A DNA stretch of 64,000 nt. Source: Legionella shakespearei DSM 23087. Lineage in GTDB: Bacteria > Pseudomonadota > Gammaproteobacteria > Legionellales > Legionellaceae. The notes beneath the pieces are model-generated. The model did not search any database. It was not told the origin of the DNA and saw nothing but the letters and a program-made list of their open reading frames with translations. The stretch covers positions 1 through 64,000 of the forward strand of contig NZ_KB892389.1 of the NCBI RefSeq assembly GCF_000373765.1, given 5' to 3'. A program made the translations under genes and the position numbers. Shown here in pieces: positions 55,413 to 64,000 of this stretch; position 1 is the stretch's first letter; the number at the start of each line of letters is the position of its first letter.

Positions 55413-58400
55413 TAGTTCCGTTCGAGTTCCCCCATTGCACTCTTAACTGTTCCAGATCTCCTCTGTGTCGCATGAGAGCTTTTATCATAATATGCTCGGG
55501 ATTTTTCTCTGCTGTATCGAACAATTGTGTTTTCACTTCATCAAAGGTTGTCGAAGTGAACAGTATATGGAACATTTCTCCGGGCAATTTATCTTCAAAC
55601 AGAGTGCCAGACGGTTGTCTGTTTAAATACTTGTGTATACTTTTATACACGTTGAGGTATTCAGAGACAAATGATGTCTCGTCCTTATACTGGTAAGGAA
55701 ACGACGTGATATAACTGACAACAGAGCCTGATGTTTCATCTGCCTGGGTCATTTCTCCGGAAAATACGTGAGTTTGTAAAAATTTAAGTTTTTCTTCATC
55801 GGGTAAGGCTTCAAGGATAACCCCCAGGCTACGATGATTTTGATAAGCCTCCGACAATGCAGTTTTCCCCTCCTTGTTTTTAACCAGCATCATATTAAAT
55901 AATTCTGTTGCTGGTATTTCTTTAACGACTTCCCTTAGTTGCTTTGGAGTGGGTGCTGTCTTGTGTAGAATGGTATTGCCTTCCCTGTCAATGGGTAAAA
56001 ATTTCAATTCATGACGATGCTCTTCAGTCAGGCGATTTAAAAAGAGTTCGCGGATTTTTTCATAGTCCCTTATTCCCTCAGAAATCTCTATTACATGTCC
56101 TTCTTTGAAGCGTGCAATATTACTCTCAATGTGCAGATATAATGGAACATCATCATATAATTTGTTTTTGTAAATAGTGTAAATTTCAGGTTCACTGTAA
56201 CCATTTAAAATTTTTTCCAGTGCCTGTATTTTGTGATTGCCAATACAACTGCGGATCAGTTCATGATCTTTATCCGCCCATTTTATCCTGTCTTCTTGTT
56301 CCTCCTCAGGAATAATTTTTAATACCTCATCCAGTTCACCCTCATGCATGGTGGATTTAAGCAGCATCTTTTTATCCAATGCCTGTTGAAGCACATGGGG
56401 AGGAATGGGCGATGGAATGATGGTCAGTGCCTTTGCGAAACTGGCTTTATCCATAGCGGCGGCAGCGAGTATTCGTGCAGCTAAATCCTGGCTGGACATT
56501 AAGTTTTCTGTTTGATCTTGAGAGAGTGTATCCAGTGCTGCAGTAAAAAGGGTGTTGTCGTGAGCCAAATGCTCTATCACTGTAACTCCCGCATCGTTTT
56601 CCTGCACTAAAATACTTAAACGTTGCGCAGGTTGAAATGATTCCAGTACTTCCTTAACGACAATCTGATCGTGCACGCGCTGTAATAAAGTAGAACCACT
56701 GATTTGTTTGTGCTGAACAACTTTGAGTTGAAGTTCAGGCGAAATTCTGGAAAACATGGAGCAAAATTCATTGGGACAACTACTGGCTAAAGTCTGAAAA
56801 AAGGGGGCGCCGCTCACCTCAGTAAAAAAAATCCTGGACTGTTCCTCTTCTTCATCAGGAAATAATTCAGTAAATAGTTGTACTATGAGTTTCCATAAGG
56901 AAGGGGAAGTAGTTAGCAGAAGCATATCGTCTTTAATGCACTTGAGCAAAAACAAAAGTTTTTTCTCTCGAGACAGGAGCAGTTTGTTAAAAATAGCTTG
57001 GATAAGTTCATTACCAGGTTCATTTGATAAAAGCAAACTATTGACAACACTGGCTCCTTCATCATGTTCTACAAACAACTTGCCTAAGGCTTCGGGCGAT
57101 AGCTGATCAATTAATTTCAGCAGGGAGTTGCTGCCGAGTGAAACGATCATTTGAAGGGCAGTTCTTTCGGATGAGGGGGCTCTTCGAGTAATAAGCAGCT
57201 TGATGAAATCTTCCTGTTTTAATTTTTTTGATAAAAGCGCTATGACTCGATCAATTTCACTTGTAGTATCTAACCCTTGAAAGCAGTGAAGTAAAGCCTG
57301 AAGAGCACTGCGTTTTTCATCATTCTCTTTTGACAATAAGGTAAAAAGTTCTTCGCCGCTTAAATAGGGTATAACCATTTGTACGGCAGTAATGTTCTGA
57401 TGATTAAAATCAAAAATACTGTCTGTTACTGCTTGTACCAGTTTATCATGAGGGGCATTTTCAAGCAGAAATTTTAAATTGTCCGGATTGCCATGCGTTA
57501 ATGCGATTTTTAATACAGTGATAAACGCAGTATTCGTCAACTTCCAGAATTGCTCTTTTTGCCCATCGCTGAGCCGGGTATAAACGTATTCCATAACAGG
57601 GAAATGCTGGACAAAATAAACGAATACAGAGTTTGCGTGAGAGTCAGCACTCTTCATCAACTCCCATAATTTCTCAGGTGGATTATCTTCTAAAATGGAG
57701 AGCAATAGCATGGAGTGAACCGATGCAATACTAAAGCTTGTATAGTCACCAAATTTTTGCACATTCAATCGTTTTTCTTCTTCCATCCCGTTTAATAAGG
57801 AGAGCAAATCATTATGAACGTAGACACTTTGGTTTCCGAAGATGTAAAAACGAGTAAAGGCTACACGCATCAATTCCTGATGCTCATTTTTAGGGTAATA
57901 AGACAACAGTCTTTTTAACAACCCCAAATCGAACATGGCATAGCGGATACTTGCAGCATCAGGTCTGTTCTTCGTAGAAAAAGCAATGTCTTTATGGTCA
58001 AGCAATTTATTAATAATGTTTTGGTTCTTTGATTGCACTGCTTTGGCGAACAGACTTTCACTACTGCTGTAACTGCTTAAATTCACTTTGGCATGCAGCT
58101 GGTTTAAATAATCGAATATCGCTTCATTTCCCTTTTCAGCGGCCCAGAAAATTGCTGTTTTTAAATCGTCATCAAAGATTTCAATATCTGCACCTCGAGC
58201 TACCAGATTTTGAACCATGGGCAGATCATTATTCTTTACCGCGATAATTAATGGGGTTTGTTCGTTTTTATCTTTGGCGTCCACATCGGCACCGGCATCC
58301 ATGAGCATTGTCGCGATTTCTTTCCCTTTTTCATTTTTTTTCTTATAGGCAACGAATTCTAAAGTGCGCAATAAAGCGGTATTACCCTTTTTATCCTGTA

Positions 58401-60483
58401 CATTTACATCAATGCCAAGCTTAATCAATGCTCTGGTATGTTCAACGTCAGCATTTAAGGTGGTAATATGAAGGGCAGTTTGCCCATTAGCATTCATTGC
58501 ATTTAAATAAGCTCCTTTTTCAAAGGCGCTAAAATCAATGTGGCCAGCAGACAACTGTTCCAGATACTCTTTATTTATCTGTATCAGTGCATTGATTTCT
58601 TCCAATCGATTTCCTGCCAAATCCCTTAGCAATTGAAGCAGGTTTTCATTTTGAGTGTACAGGGCAAACGCGATGGTCTTTTTTAGTGCGTTATTGTCTT
58701 TGTAAGGCGAAGCATTGCTTAAATGTTTTGTTAAATAGACTTGAGTTTTATTGTTGATAATCTCTTTCAGTTGCTCTGAGTGCACTTGGCCATGGAACAT
58801 ATAGGGCATATCGGGATCAGCCAGTTTCAGCTGTGATGTTGAATCATTATATCCTCTGTAGTCTTTGTAAAATATTTTCCTGGCAGGATAATTTTTAAGC
58901 CCTGTTTTTGATGAAATACCGCTTTGCGAACCACAGTTTACATACGTTGCTGGACATCCTGGAATGGAATCGTTAGTACAAAGTTCTAATGCAAGATATC
59001 GATAAAAATCAGCGACCATGCCAGTATTTTCATGGTGGGATTCAATAGAATCAAGACATATACCTTCATTATGGCCGCGCCACGCCCAGGTCATGCCTGT
59101 CACTTCATCCTTGTCTGGAGGATTTTCAGGATCCCCTTTAAACAGGACATAGGCTCCACCATTAGGTGAGGTGATAAGGTGTTCGGTACATTCTGAGCCT
59201 TGTCCTCCCAGATACTGACAAGAGTGTGTCTTGTTGAATTTGCCTAAAGAGGCCGCCATTGCTCGTTCCATATCATTAGTCACATCGAGTTTTTTCAGGT
59301 AGTACCCTGGATAACCCAGTAATTTACCATCAATCACGAGATTGGGAATTGCAGCATCATCGTTTTGAGGTTTGAGATCGTAATAACGCTTAATCGCGCC
59401 CAGTTGTATGCCATTGTCTGTTAATATCTTGTGGGCGCCGCTGCTTTGCAAACGATAATGTTCATGAAACGCTTCCAAAATAGCTAACTGCGCTTCATTA
59501 TCATAGCCGTTAATAAACTCGCTCAATGAAGGAGCCAAGGGACAGGCTTCAAGAATCTGGATAAGCTTTTGGGTTATTTCCTGGCTTAATTGGCTCTTTT
59601 TCTCTTTTAGCTCTGCTTTTTGTTTATCAGTTGGATGATCTATATTGATGAGCATTAGCTTTTTAAATTGCTGAGTAAGCGATACATACTCTTTGACATG
59701 CAATTTCACTGCGGCAGCTGAGCGTGAAGATGAAGATTCCCAAGGTTTTTTATAGACTGATTCTATTGCCTCTGCCTGTTTGAGTAAGGCTCGGAAAGCA
59801 GGGGAGAACATATTGGGTTTTTTGTGCTGTGATGGTTGGTTGGCCAAATCCTGCCATAACCTGAAATCGCAACAACCGACTTCTGGCAAATCAAATCCGC
59901 AGGCATCATGTACTTTATACACTGCTTTGGGATTATAGATTTCATAGGTCTGCAAATATTCAATAGCGTCATTGGGATTTTTGAAGGTCATTGCCAATTT
60001 AAAAGCATGCTCCTCTGGGTCGCCATTTCTTTCTATAGCATAGGCTAACTGGCAAATGGGTAATACCTTTTGATACACCTCATGATTATAATATGGAAGT
60101 TGCTCAGGTAACGCTCTGTAGTGTGGGGTATCGAGACTCACTCCATCAGTTAAGGTCTGGCACTCATAAGCCAGTAAGATCTTTTTTAAATGAATTAACA
60201 GCAGTTCTAAATCTTCAGGCTGTTCCAACCGGTTTTCCTGGGAAAAATAAGCCTTAATCTCAGTTTCTAACTCTTCATAGTTTGTTTGGGCAGCTTTAAG
60301 GTTTTTGCTTTCCCGCTCTGCAATGTGTTTGAGTTGTTCCTGAGTAAGTGGTTTTTTTTGCTTTTTACGGGGCTTCTCGGCTGCTGATTGCTCCGCGGCG
60401 GGAGGATTCTTTGTCTCTGCAGGTACGACCGAAGCTAATTTGCGTATTGCCTCAACTTTTTTAAGAATTTCGATTATATCCAT
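55402..60483 (-). CDS. Giant ankyrin-repeat protein, effector-like
   Basis: A 1693-residue soluble protein. After a short helix, residues 37-44 are KPRKKQKK in a disordered Ala/Pro/Lys region, which resembles a nuclear localisation signal. A long N-terminal region (about 50-640) follows that I do not recognise. Ankyrin repeats span about 655-795: NGQTALHITTLNADVEHTRA, KGNTALLRTLEFV, NEQTPLIIAVKNNDLPMV and LKTAIFWAAEKGNEAIF. The remaining 900 residues are helical and repetitive, perhaps decayed ankyrin-like helices (many HxLV and LLS segments). No signal peptide or membrane segment is seen. Large ankyrin proteins of this kind in Legionella are often Dot/Icm effectors. A reported or tested function cannot be given. 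Confidence 0.9.
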   Translation of the reverse strand: MDIIEILKKVEAIRKLASVVPAETKNPPAAEQSAAEKPRKKQKKPLTQEQLKHIAERESKNLKAAQTNYEELETEIKAYFSQENRLEQPEDLELLLIHLKKILLAYECQTLTDGVSLDTPHYRALPEQLPYYNHEVYQKVLPICQLAYAIERNGDPEEHAFKLAMTFKNPNDAIEYLQTYEIYNPKAVYKVHDACGFDLPEVGCCDFRLWQDLANQPSQHKKPNMFSPAFRALLKQAEAIESVYKKPWESSSSRSAAAVKLHVKEYVSLTQQFKKLMLINIDHPTDKQKAELKEKKSQLSQEITQKLIQILEACPLAPSLSEFINGYDNEAQLAILEAFHEHYRLQSSGAHKILTDNGIQLGAIKRYYDLKPQNDDAAIPNLVIDGKLLGYPGYYLKKLDVTNDMERAMAASLGKFNKTHSCQYLGGQGSECTEHLITSPNGGAYVLFKGDPENPPDKDEVTGMTWAWRGHNEGICLDSIESHHENTGMVADFYRYLALELCTNDSIPGCPATYVNCGSQSGISSKTGLKNYPARKIFYKDYRGYNDSTSQLKLADPDMPYMFHGQVHSEQLKEIINNKTQVYLTKHLSNASPYKDNNALKKTIAFALYTQNENLLQLLRDLAGNRLEEINALIQINKEYLEQLSAGHIDFSAFEKGAYLNAMNANGQTALHITTLNADVEHTRALIKLGIDVNVQDKKGNTALLRTLEFVAYKKKNEKGKEIATMLMDAGADVDAKDKNEQTPLIIAVKNNDLPMVQNLVARGADIEIFDDDLKTAIFWAAEKGNEAIFDYLNQLHAKVNLSSYSSSESLFAKAVQSKNQNIINKLLDHKDIAFSTKNRPDAASIRYAMFDLGLLKRLLSYYPKNEHQELMRVAFTRFYIFGNQSVYVHNDLLSLLNGMEEEKRLNVQKFGDYTSFSIASVHSMLLLSILEDNPPEKLWELMKSADSHANSVFVYFVQHFPVMEYVYTRLSDGQKEQFWKLTNTAFITVLKIALTHGNPDNLKFLLENAPHDKLVQAVTDSIFDFNHQNITAVQMVIPYLSGEELFTLLSKENDEKRSALQALLHCFQGLDTTSEIDRVIALLSKKLKQEDFIKLLITRRAPSSERTALQMIVSLGSNSLLKLIDQLSPEALGKLFVEHDEGASVVNSLLLSNEPGNELIQAIFNKLLLSREKKLLFLLKCIKDDMLLLTTSPSLWKLIVQLFTELFPDEEEEQSRIFFTEVSGAPFFQTLASSCPNEFCSMFSRISPELQLKVVQHKQISGSTLLQRVHDQIVVKEVLESFQPAQRLSILVQENDAGVTVIEHLAHDNTLFTAALDTLSQDQTENLMSSQDLAARILAAAAMDKASFAKALTIIPSPIPPHVLQQALDKKMLLKSTMHEGELDEVLKIIPEEEQEDRIKWADKDHELIRSCIGNHKIQALEKILNGYSEPEIYTIYKNKLYDDVPLYLHIESNIARFKEGHVIEISEGIRDYEKIRELFLNRLTEEHRHELKFLPIDREGNTILHKTAPTPKQLREVVKEIPATELFNMMLVKNKEGKTALSEAYQNHRSLGVILEALPDEEKLKFLQTHVFSGEMTQADETSGSVVSYITSFPYQYKDETSFVSEYLNVYKSIHKYLNRQPSGTLFEDKLPGEMFHILFTSTTFDEVKTQLFDTAEKNPEHIMIKALMRHRGDLEQLRVQWGNSNGTKLT

Positions 60484-60526
60484 AAGAACGTCTCGTCTGA
60501 GTTATTTTTAAACAAAAATAGGTTGC

Positions 60527-60735
60527 ATTAACGTGAGTTATGGATAAGAAGCTTGATTTATCTTATCCAGTCGTTACTTCGATGCCGTTCGGGCTGAGGA
60601 GAGGTGGTAGCCTCGTCTCGAAGCCTTAGCACCATGCCAAGGCTTCGAGACAGCGCTAACGCGCTTCCTCAGCCCGAACGGCATCGAAGTAACGACTGGA
60701 TAAAACAATCTTGTTATCCATAACTCACATTACAT
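60527..60735. repeat. 200-bp long inverted repeat, family G (copy G3)
   Basis: Left arm starts ATTAACGTGAGTTATGGATAA; right arm ends TTATCCATAACTCACATTA. Inside, CCAGTCGTTACTTCGATGCC and GGCATCGAAGTAACGACTGG pair exactly, and AAGCCTTAGCACCATGCCAAGG forms the tip. It fills the gap between the ankyrin start and the LuxR-type gene, whose TAA stop lies in the right terminus. Confidence 0.88.
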
Positions 60736-61431
60736 TAATAAAATCGATTCCGGTATAATGGATAAAAAGCCTTTACTGATGGCTTTTTCGATTAATTGTT
60801 GCTTGGTATCGCAGTAGAATTTATTTTTTAAGGTGTCCACATGTGTTTCAACAGTGCGGTTTGCGACGCACAGGGTGCTGGCAATTTGAGGATAGGTATA
60901 ACCTCGCAATAAGTAATACAGACACAACATTTGACGTTTGGATATTTTTAATGGAATATTTTCATCAAGGAGCATCACTGAAAATTGGCCATTGATGATT
61001 TGATGTTTATGTAATTTGGGGGCAACAGCTGAAAGGTTGATAATGTTGGACCTGGTTAAATCCATACAGCGAATCATGTATCCGATGGTTTCGTCATCAT
61101 TATTTTTCAAGGCGTTTTTTTCATTGAGCAGCAGGGAAGGTTTGTTATTGGCATAATAGCACCAATTCAAGGTTTTAACCCCCTCCGTATCTCCAATGGC
61201 TGTTTTGTCTTCATTAGAAAAATGTTGGCTTAATTTAGCCGCCTTACAAGGTATCTCTTCTTCAAACAAGGGTATTTTAATTAAGGCATCGGCATCCGAA
61301 AACCCTAACAAATGTGCCAGCGATGGGGTGGCTGCGACAATTTTTCCCTGTAAATCCTTGATGCCAGCTATGCCTCCCATATTCAGATTTGTTAAAGCAT
61401 GCTCATGTAAAAAATCAGAATTAATACGCAT
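60730..61431 (-). CDS. PAS/LuxR-type transcriptional regulator
   Basis: A 233-residue regulator. The N-terminal part (about 15-125) is PAS-like: GGIAGIKDLQGKIVAATPSL followed by AHLLGFSDADAL, and YMIRCMDLTRSN. The C-terminal helix-turn-helix (about 165-225) is LuxR/FixJ type: ISKRQMLCLYYLLRGYTYPQ, IASTLCVANRTVETHVDTLK. No receiver aspartate or acyl-homoserine-lactone domain is evident. Ligand and targets are unknown. It lies between two effector-like genes on the same strand. A promoter with a perfect TTGACA is at 61468-61495 and a 16-bp palindrome at 61518-61533. Its stop is inside the end of repeat G3. Confidence 0.9.
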   Translation of the reverse strand: MRINSDFLHEHALTNLNMGGIAGIKDLQGKIVAATPSLAHLLGFSDADALIKIPLFEEEIPCKAAKLSQHFSNEDKTAIGDTEGVKTLNWCYYANNKPSLLLNEKNALKNNDDETIGYMIRCMDLTRSNIINLSAVAPKLHKHQIINGQFSVMLLDENIPLKISKRQMLCLYYLLRGYTYPQIASTLCVANRTVETHVDTLKNKFYCDTKQQLIEKAISKGFLSIIPESILLM

Positions 61432-61467
61432 ATAGACCAGAAAGAAAAATGGTTGAATTGTGCAATA

Positions 61468-61495
61468 TTTTTACATATATTGAATGTCATGTCAA
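61468..61495 (-). promoter_or_regulatory. Promoter for the LuxR-type gene
   Basis: On the minus strand TTGACA (61495-61490), 16 bases, TAAAAA (61473-61468). The -35 is perfect, the -10 is weak, which would suit an activated promoter. Confidence 0.45.
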
Positions 61496-61517
61496 GAGGA
61501 TGATTGGTTTGTATTGA

Positions 61518-61533
61518 TATTTTGATCAAAATA
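61518..61533. promoter_or_regulatory. Perfect 16-bp palindrome, operator candidate
   Basis: TATTTTGATCAAAATA is its own reverse complement. It lies 23 bases upstream of the TTGACA of the LuxR-type gene, a place where class I activators bind. It may be an autoregulatory site; no second copy was seen in the window. Confidence 0.4.
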
Positions 61534-61553
61534 AGATCACTTTAATGCATCAT

Positions 61554-64000
61554 TTAAACTGATTTATTAGCGTTATGCTCTACAGATATTGGGGGATTCT
61601 TTTTAGACTCTTCTGCTTTAAAAAAGGCCGCATAATTGGGTTTGGCCGTTTTCCATGCATTCACAGTGGCTTTATAATATTCATTTAATAGAACGTGTTT
61701 AAGAAGTGGGGCGCTTTTGTCTTCTGGCAGGTTGTGTTGGTAAGCGTCACAAAGCTGCTCAAGCTTTTCCCTGGTTCTGGTCGAGAAATGCGCTAAAGCG
61801 TCTTTAAATCCTTGAGGGTAAATGCCTGCACTTAATTGCTCCTCAATGAAGGGAATATCTTTTTTGCTGAAGGAGGATTCAATGTCAATCTGCAGGTTTG
61901 AAACAGTTTTCAGAGCATTGAAACACTGTCTTTGGCAAGCAAAAGAAGTGTGTTGTGTATCAAGTTTCAGAGTTAAAGGATGACGGAAGGGGCCTGTTTT
62001 TAATTGATCTGTCATCCGGATTAAGGCTTCATCTGTAAAATCGCCCTTAAGCGATATGCTGAGCATTGGAAGGTCAGGGTTATTAGCCAATACTTCCGTA
62101 AGCATCTCTAAAGCGCGATCATCCATATAAGATGCTTTTCCTAATAACAAGGTCAATTTTTTATCGGACTTGATGTCTCTCAGGCAGTGCAGTAATTGCT
62201 GGTATCTCGTTTCATCCAGATCCAGTGCAGAAAAATCCAGCGTTAAATCTTTGGGGCATTGTTCCGATGATAAGGCCTTAATGAAAGCTGTCAAACCTTG
62301 CTGGAAATAAGAGGCAGTATTAGCTGGCGGTGTATTTTGGTCTGATAGCAATCTGATAATGGTTTCTTGCCTCATCGATGGATTCTCTCGCTCCCTTAAT
62401 CTAAATCGTAAACATAAGGTTTGCGGGCATTGTCCTGAAGTTAATGCATTAGCCAGTGCGGTTAAACCTTGCGTCGGCAAGTCATTGGTTTGAATGTCAA
62501 GTTCTAACACTTCGAGGCTTTTAGGGTTATTTAACCCGCCTGCTAACAGGGTATATAGCTCATTAATATTGGCGACGTCATTATCTGGACTGTCGACAAG
62601 CAGCTTCAACCGTTTTGGTGCATGAGCTGCCAATGCCTGATGAATATAAAAGTAGCTTCTGGGGGTGATGTTTTGATGGGCGTGTATCTCAAGTGCAAAG
62701 TCAGGCGCGCAATGACCTGAGCTTAGGGCGTTCGCTAAATAACGCAGGCCTTCGTCCGTGTACTCATCCTTCGTTACGGGAGGCGATACTCCGGCGTAAT
62801 TTCTTAACTCAATGCCTGAGACTGAGCTTTTACCTGTCATTAAAACAGTGTGAAGCAAGCGCAGTTGCTCGTCGCTGATACTGGTGAATCTCAGGAAAAA
62901 AGTTTTTTCATGGCCTTGAATTTGCAGCAGCGTCATCAATGCATTAAAAGAACTCTCATTAAGCGGTGTCGAAAAAACCAGAGAAAACGCATCAGGACAA
63001 GAGGGTAAAAATAAACATTGTTCTAATTGCCTGAACGTTTGTGGTGAAGGAACTATATCCAATTGTATACGCCGTGGAGTACTGGCCTCTTGGGTTAAAT
63101 CCTGATGTAAGCTGGAGACTGAATGATAGGGGGTAAAAGGGCGAGGAGAAAAATGCTGTGATGTGGGCTTAGCGGGGGGCTTAACAGAGTTCGGGGTAAA
63201 GCTTGTCAAAAGCTTTTCAATTTCTTCTGTATAATGTGCGTAAGCAGTTGGGCTGTCTAATGCCATACTACTTACCATTTTACCTTGCAGACTGACTAAT
63301 TTCTTGATCAGCGCATTCAGTAATCCTTTGCCCTTGGTTAAATAAAATAACTTGCTGTCGGTTTGCGGCATAAGCAGTGGCGAATAGGCCATAGCGGTAA
63401 GGCCGCCAAAATGCTTACTGAACAGGTTGTACGTTTCCAGAATATGTGTTTCATCCTGGGGTACTATTACGAGCAGCTCGGGATTGGGAACTTGTTTTTT
63501 AGTTACTAATCTAATCCAGGCATAAAGCCCTGCATAACTCGTACGATTTAAATCCACTAAAGGATTGCCAGATTTTCCCAGAAAATCGGGTTGCTGCGCT
63601 CTTTGTGTCTGTATGTATTGATGGAGGGTGGCCATTTCATCCGTACCTTTAGCCAGTTTGTCTATGATAGCGGATACCAGCGTTTGGGCATATTTTTGAT
63701 ACTGTTCCTGGGAGAGAGGCAGGGGCGGGGTTGCTGCCAAATCGTTAAATGCCTTTAATATCTCCTCCGGGTTTAAGTCTGAAATCATTAATCCATCAAG
63801 AACAGACGTGACAACAATGTTGATGTCAAAGTGCAGAGAAAAATATTCAAGCCTTTCAGTTATCCATCGATGATGCTTTTTAACGATGTCAATATACTGG
63901 GTGAAGAGTTCAAAAGATAAGACGCCACGTAAATAGTGTGTTAGCCCATATATCATGTAATAAATGACAGGCGACTCGTAGTAGAATACTGCCTGGGGTG
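61554..64000 (-). CDS. Large leucine-rich-repeat-like protein, 5' end beyond the window
   Basis: At least 815 codons. The first ATG in the window is at 63956, but it has no ribosome site and the frame stays open to base 64000 (codons for ESPVIYY precede it), so the true start is probably outside. The C-terminal half (about residues 300-690 counted from that Met) has ribonuclease-inhibitor-like LRR units, such as GLTALANALTSGQCPQTLCL, FIKALSSEQCPKDLTLDFSA and ALEMLTEVLANNPDLPMLSI. The N-terminal part is helical and not recognised. No signal peptide can be judged. An effector role is inferred from the eukaryote-like repeats and neighbours. It lies 122 bases upstream of the LuxR-type gene. Confidence 0.82.
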   Translation of the reverse strand, partial: PQAVFYYESPVIYYMIYGLTHYLRGVLSFELFTQYIDIVKKHHRWITERLEYFSLHFDINIVVTSVLDGLMISDLNPEEILKAFNDLAATPPLPLSQEQYQKYAQTLVSAIIDKLAKGTDEMATLHQYIQTQRAQQPDFLGKSGNPLVDLNRTSYAGLYAWIRLVTKKQVPNPELLVIVPQDETHILETYNLFSKHFGGLTAMAYSPLLMPQTDSKLFYLTKGKGLLNALIKKLVSLQGKMVSSMALDSPTAYAHYTEEIEKLLTSFTPNSVKPPAKPTSQHFSPRPFTPYHSVSSLHQDLTQEASTPRRIQLDIVPSPQTFRQLEQCLFLPSCPDAFSLVFSTPLNESSFNALMTLLQIQGHEKTFFLRFTSISDEQLRLLHTVLMTGKSSVSGIELRNYAGVSPPVTKDEYTDEGLRYLANALSSGHCAPDFALEIHAHQNITPRSYFYIHQALAAHAPKRLKLLVDSPDNDVANINELYTLLAGGLNNPKSLEVLELDIQTNDLPTQGLTALANALTSGQCPQTLCLRFRLRERENPSMRQETIIRLLSDQNTPPANTASYFQQGLTAFIKALSSEQCPKDLTLDFSALDLDETRYQQLLHCLRDIKSDKKLTLLLGKASYMDDRALEMLTEVLANNPDLPMLSISLKGDFTDEALIRMTDQLKTGPFRHPLTLKLDTQHTSFACQRQCFNALKTVSNLQIDIESSFSKKDIPFIEEQLSAGIYPQGFKDALAHFSTRTREKLEQLCDAYQHNLPEDKSAPLLKHVLLNEYYKATVNAWKTAKPNYAAFFKAEESKKNPPISVEHNANKSV

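Overview
The window reads as chromosome of a Legionella-type gammaproteobacterium (Legionellaceae). Support comes from the fleS-fleR-fliEFGHIJ flagellar block next to aat, trxB, ftsK, lolA and rarA, a fused trpE(G), a moderately AT-rich composition, and several large eukaryote-like ankyrin or leucine-rich-repeat proteins of the kind that Dot/Icm effectors belong to. The species cannot be fixed from sequence reading alone. No plasmid, phage, transposase or CRISPR gene was seen.

Layout. 1-0.5 kb: a mosaic of broken palindromic repeats. 0.5-1.1 kb: charged unknown protein. 1.4-5.3 kb (minus): nrdA-nrdB class I ribonucleotide reductase. 5.8-10.8 kb: single genes (phosphodiester-glycosidase-like secreted protein, pmbA, infA, a secreted 2H-phosphoesterase-like protein, a rhodanese, a ZIP-like membrane protein). 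10.9-11.6 kb: orphan ParA. 11.9-18.5 kb: aat, trxB, ftsK, lolA, rarA. 18.9-27.2 kb: flagellar regulators and basal-body/export genes. 27.2-32.9 kb: yhdP, a membrane protein and mpl. 32.9-36.6 kb: an accessory island with a five-copy tandem array of about 223 bp and two linked unknown genes. 36.8-44.2 kb: clpB, an SppA-type peptidase, suhB and a trmJ-iscS-(IscU-like)-iscA overlap operon. 44.7-46.5 kb: fis, the RNase P RNA gene and terC. 46.7-53.5 kb: gatCAB, trpE(G), clcA. 53.5-64 kb: an accessory stretch with an LRR protein, a small cysteine-rich secreted protein, a 1693-residue ankyrin protein, a PAS/LuxR regulator, and a large LRR-like protein that runs off the window edge.

How the genes work together. 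The flagellar genes form one programme: a sigma-54 promoter-like site precedes fleS-fleR, and the products downstream build the MS-ring, switch and export ATPase. gatCAB corrects mischarged tRNAs. The iscS/IscU-like/iscA genes are translationally coupled and look like a reduced Fe-S unit, but the scaffold-like protein has lost most of its ligands. clpB has a heat-shock sigma-32 promoter. The LuxR regulator sits between two effector-like giants on the same strand and has a 16-bp palindrome just upstream of its promoter.

The strongest unexplained signal is the intergenic DNA. At least eight families of long palindromic repeats fill almost every gap. One 110-bp hairpin has eight full and two half copies. 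Different families share loop sequence. One family carries an AACTCACGTTAA-like terminus that falls on the stop codon of the neighbouring gene in three out of three cases. A half element at 54.7 kb is fused exactly to a second copy of the 3' end of clcA, which records a rearrangement that placed an LRR gene beside clcA.
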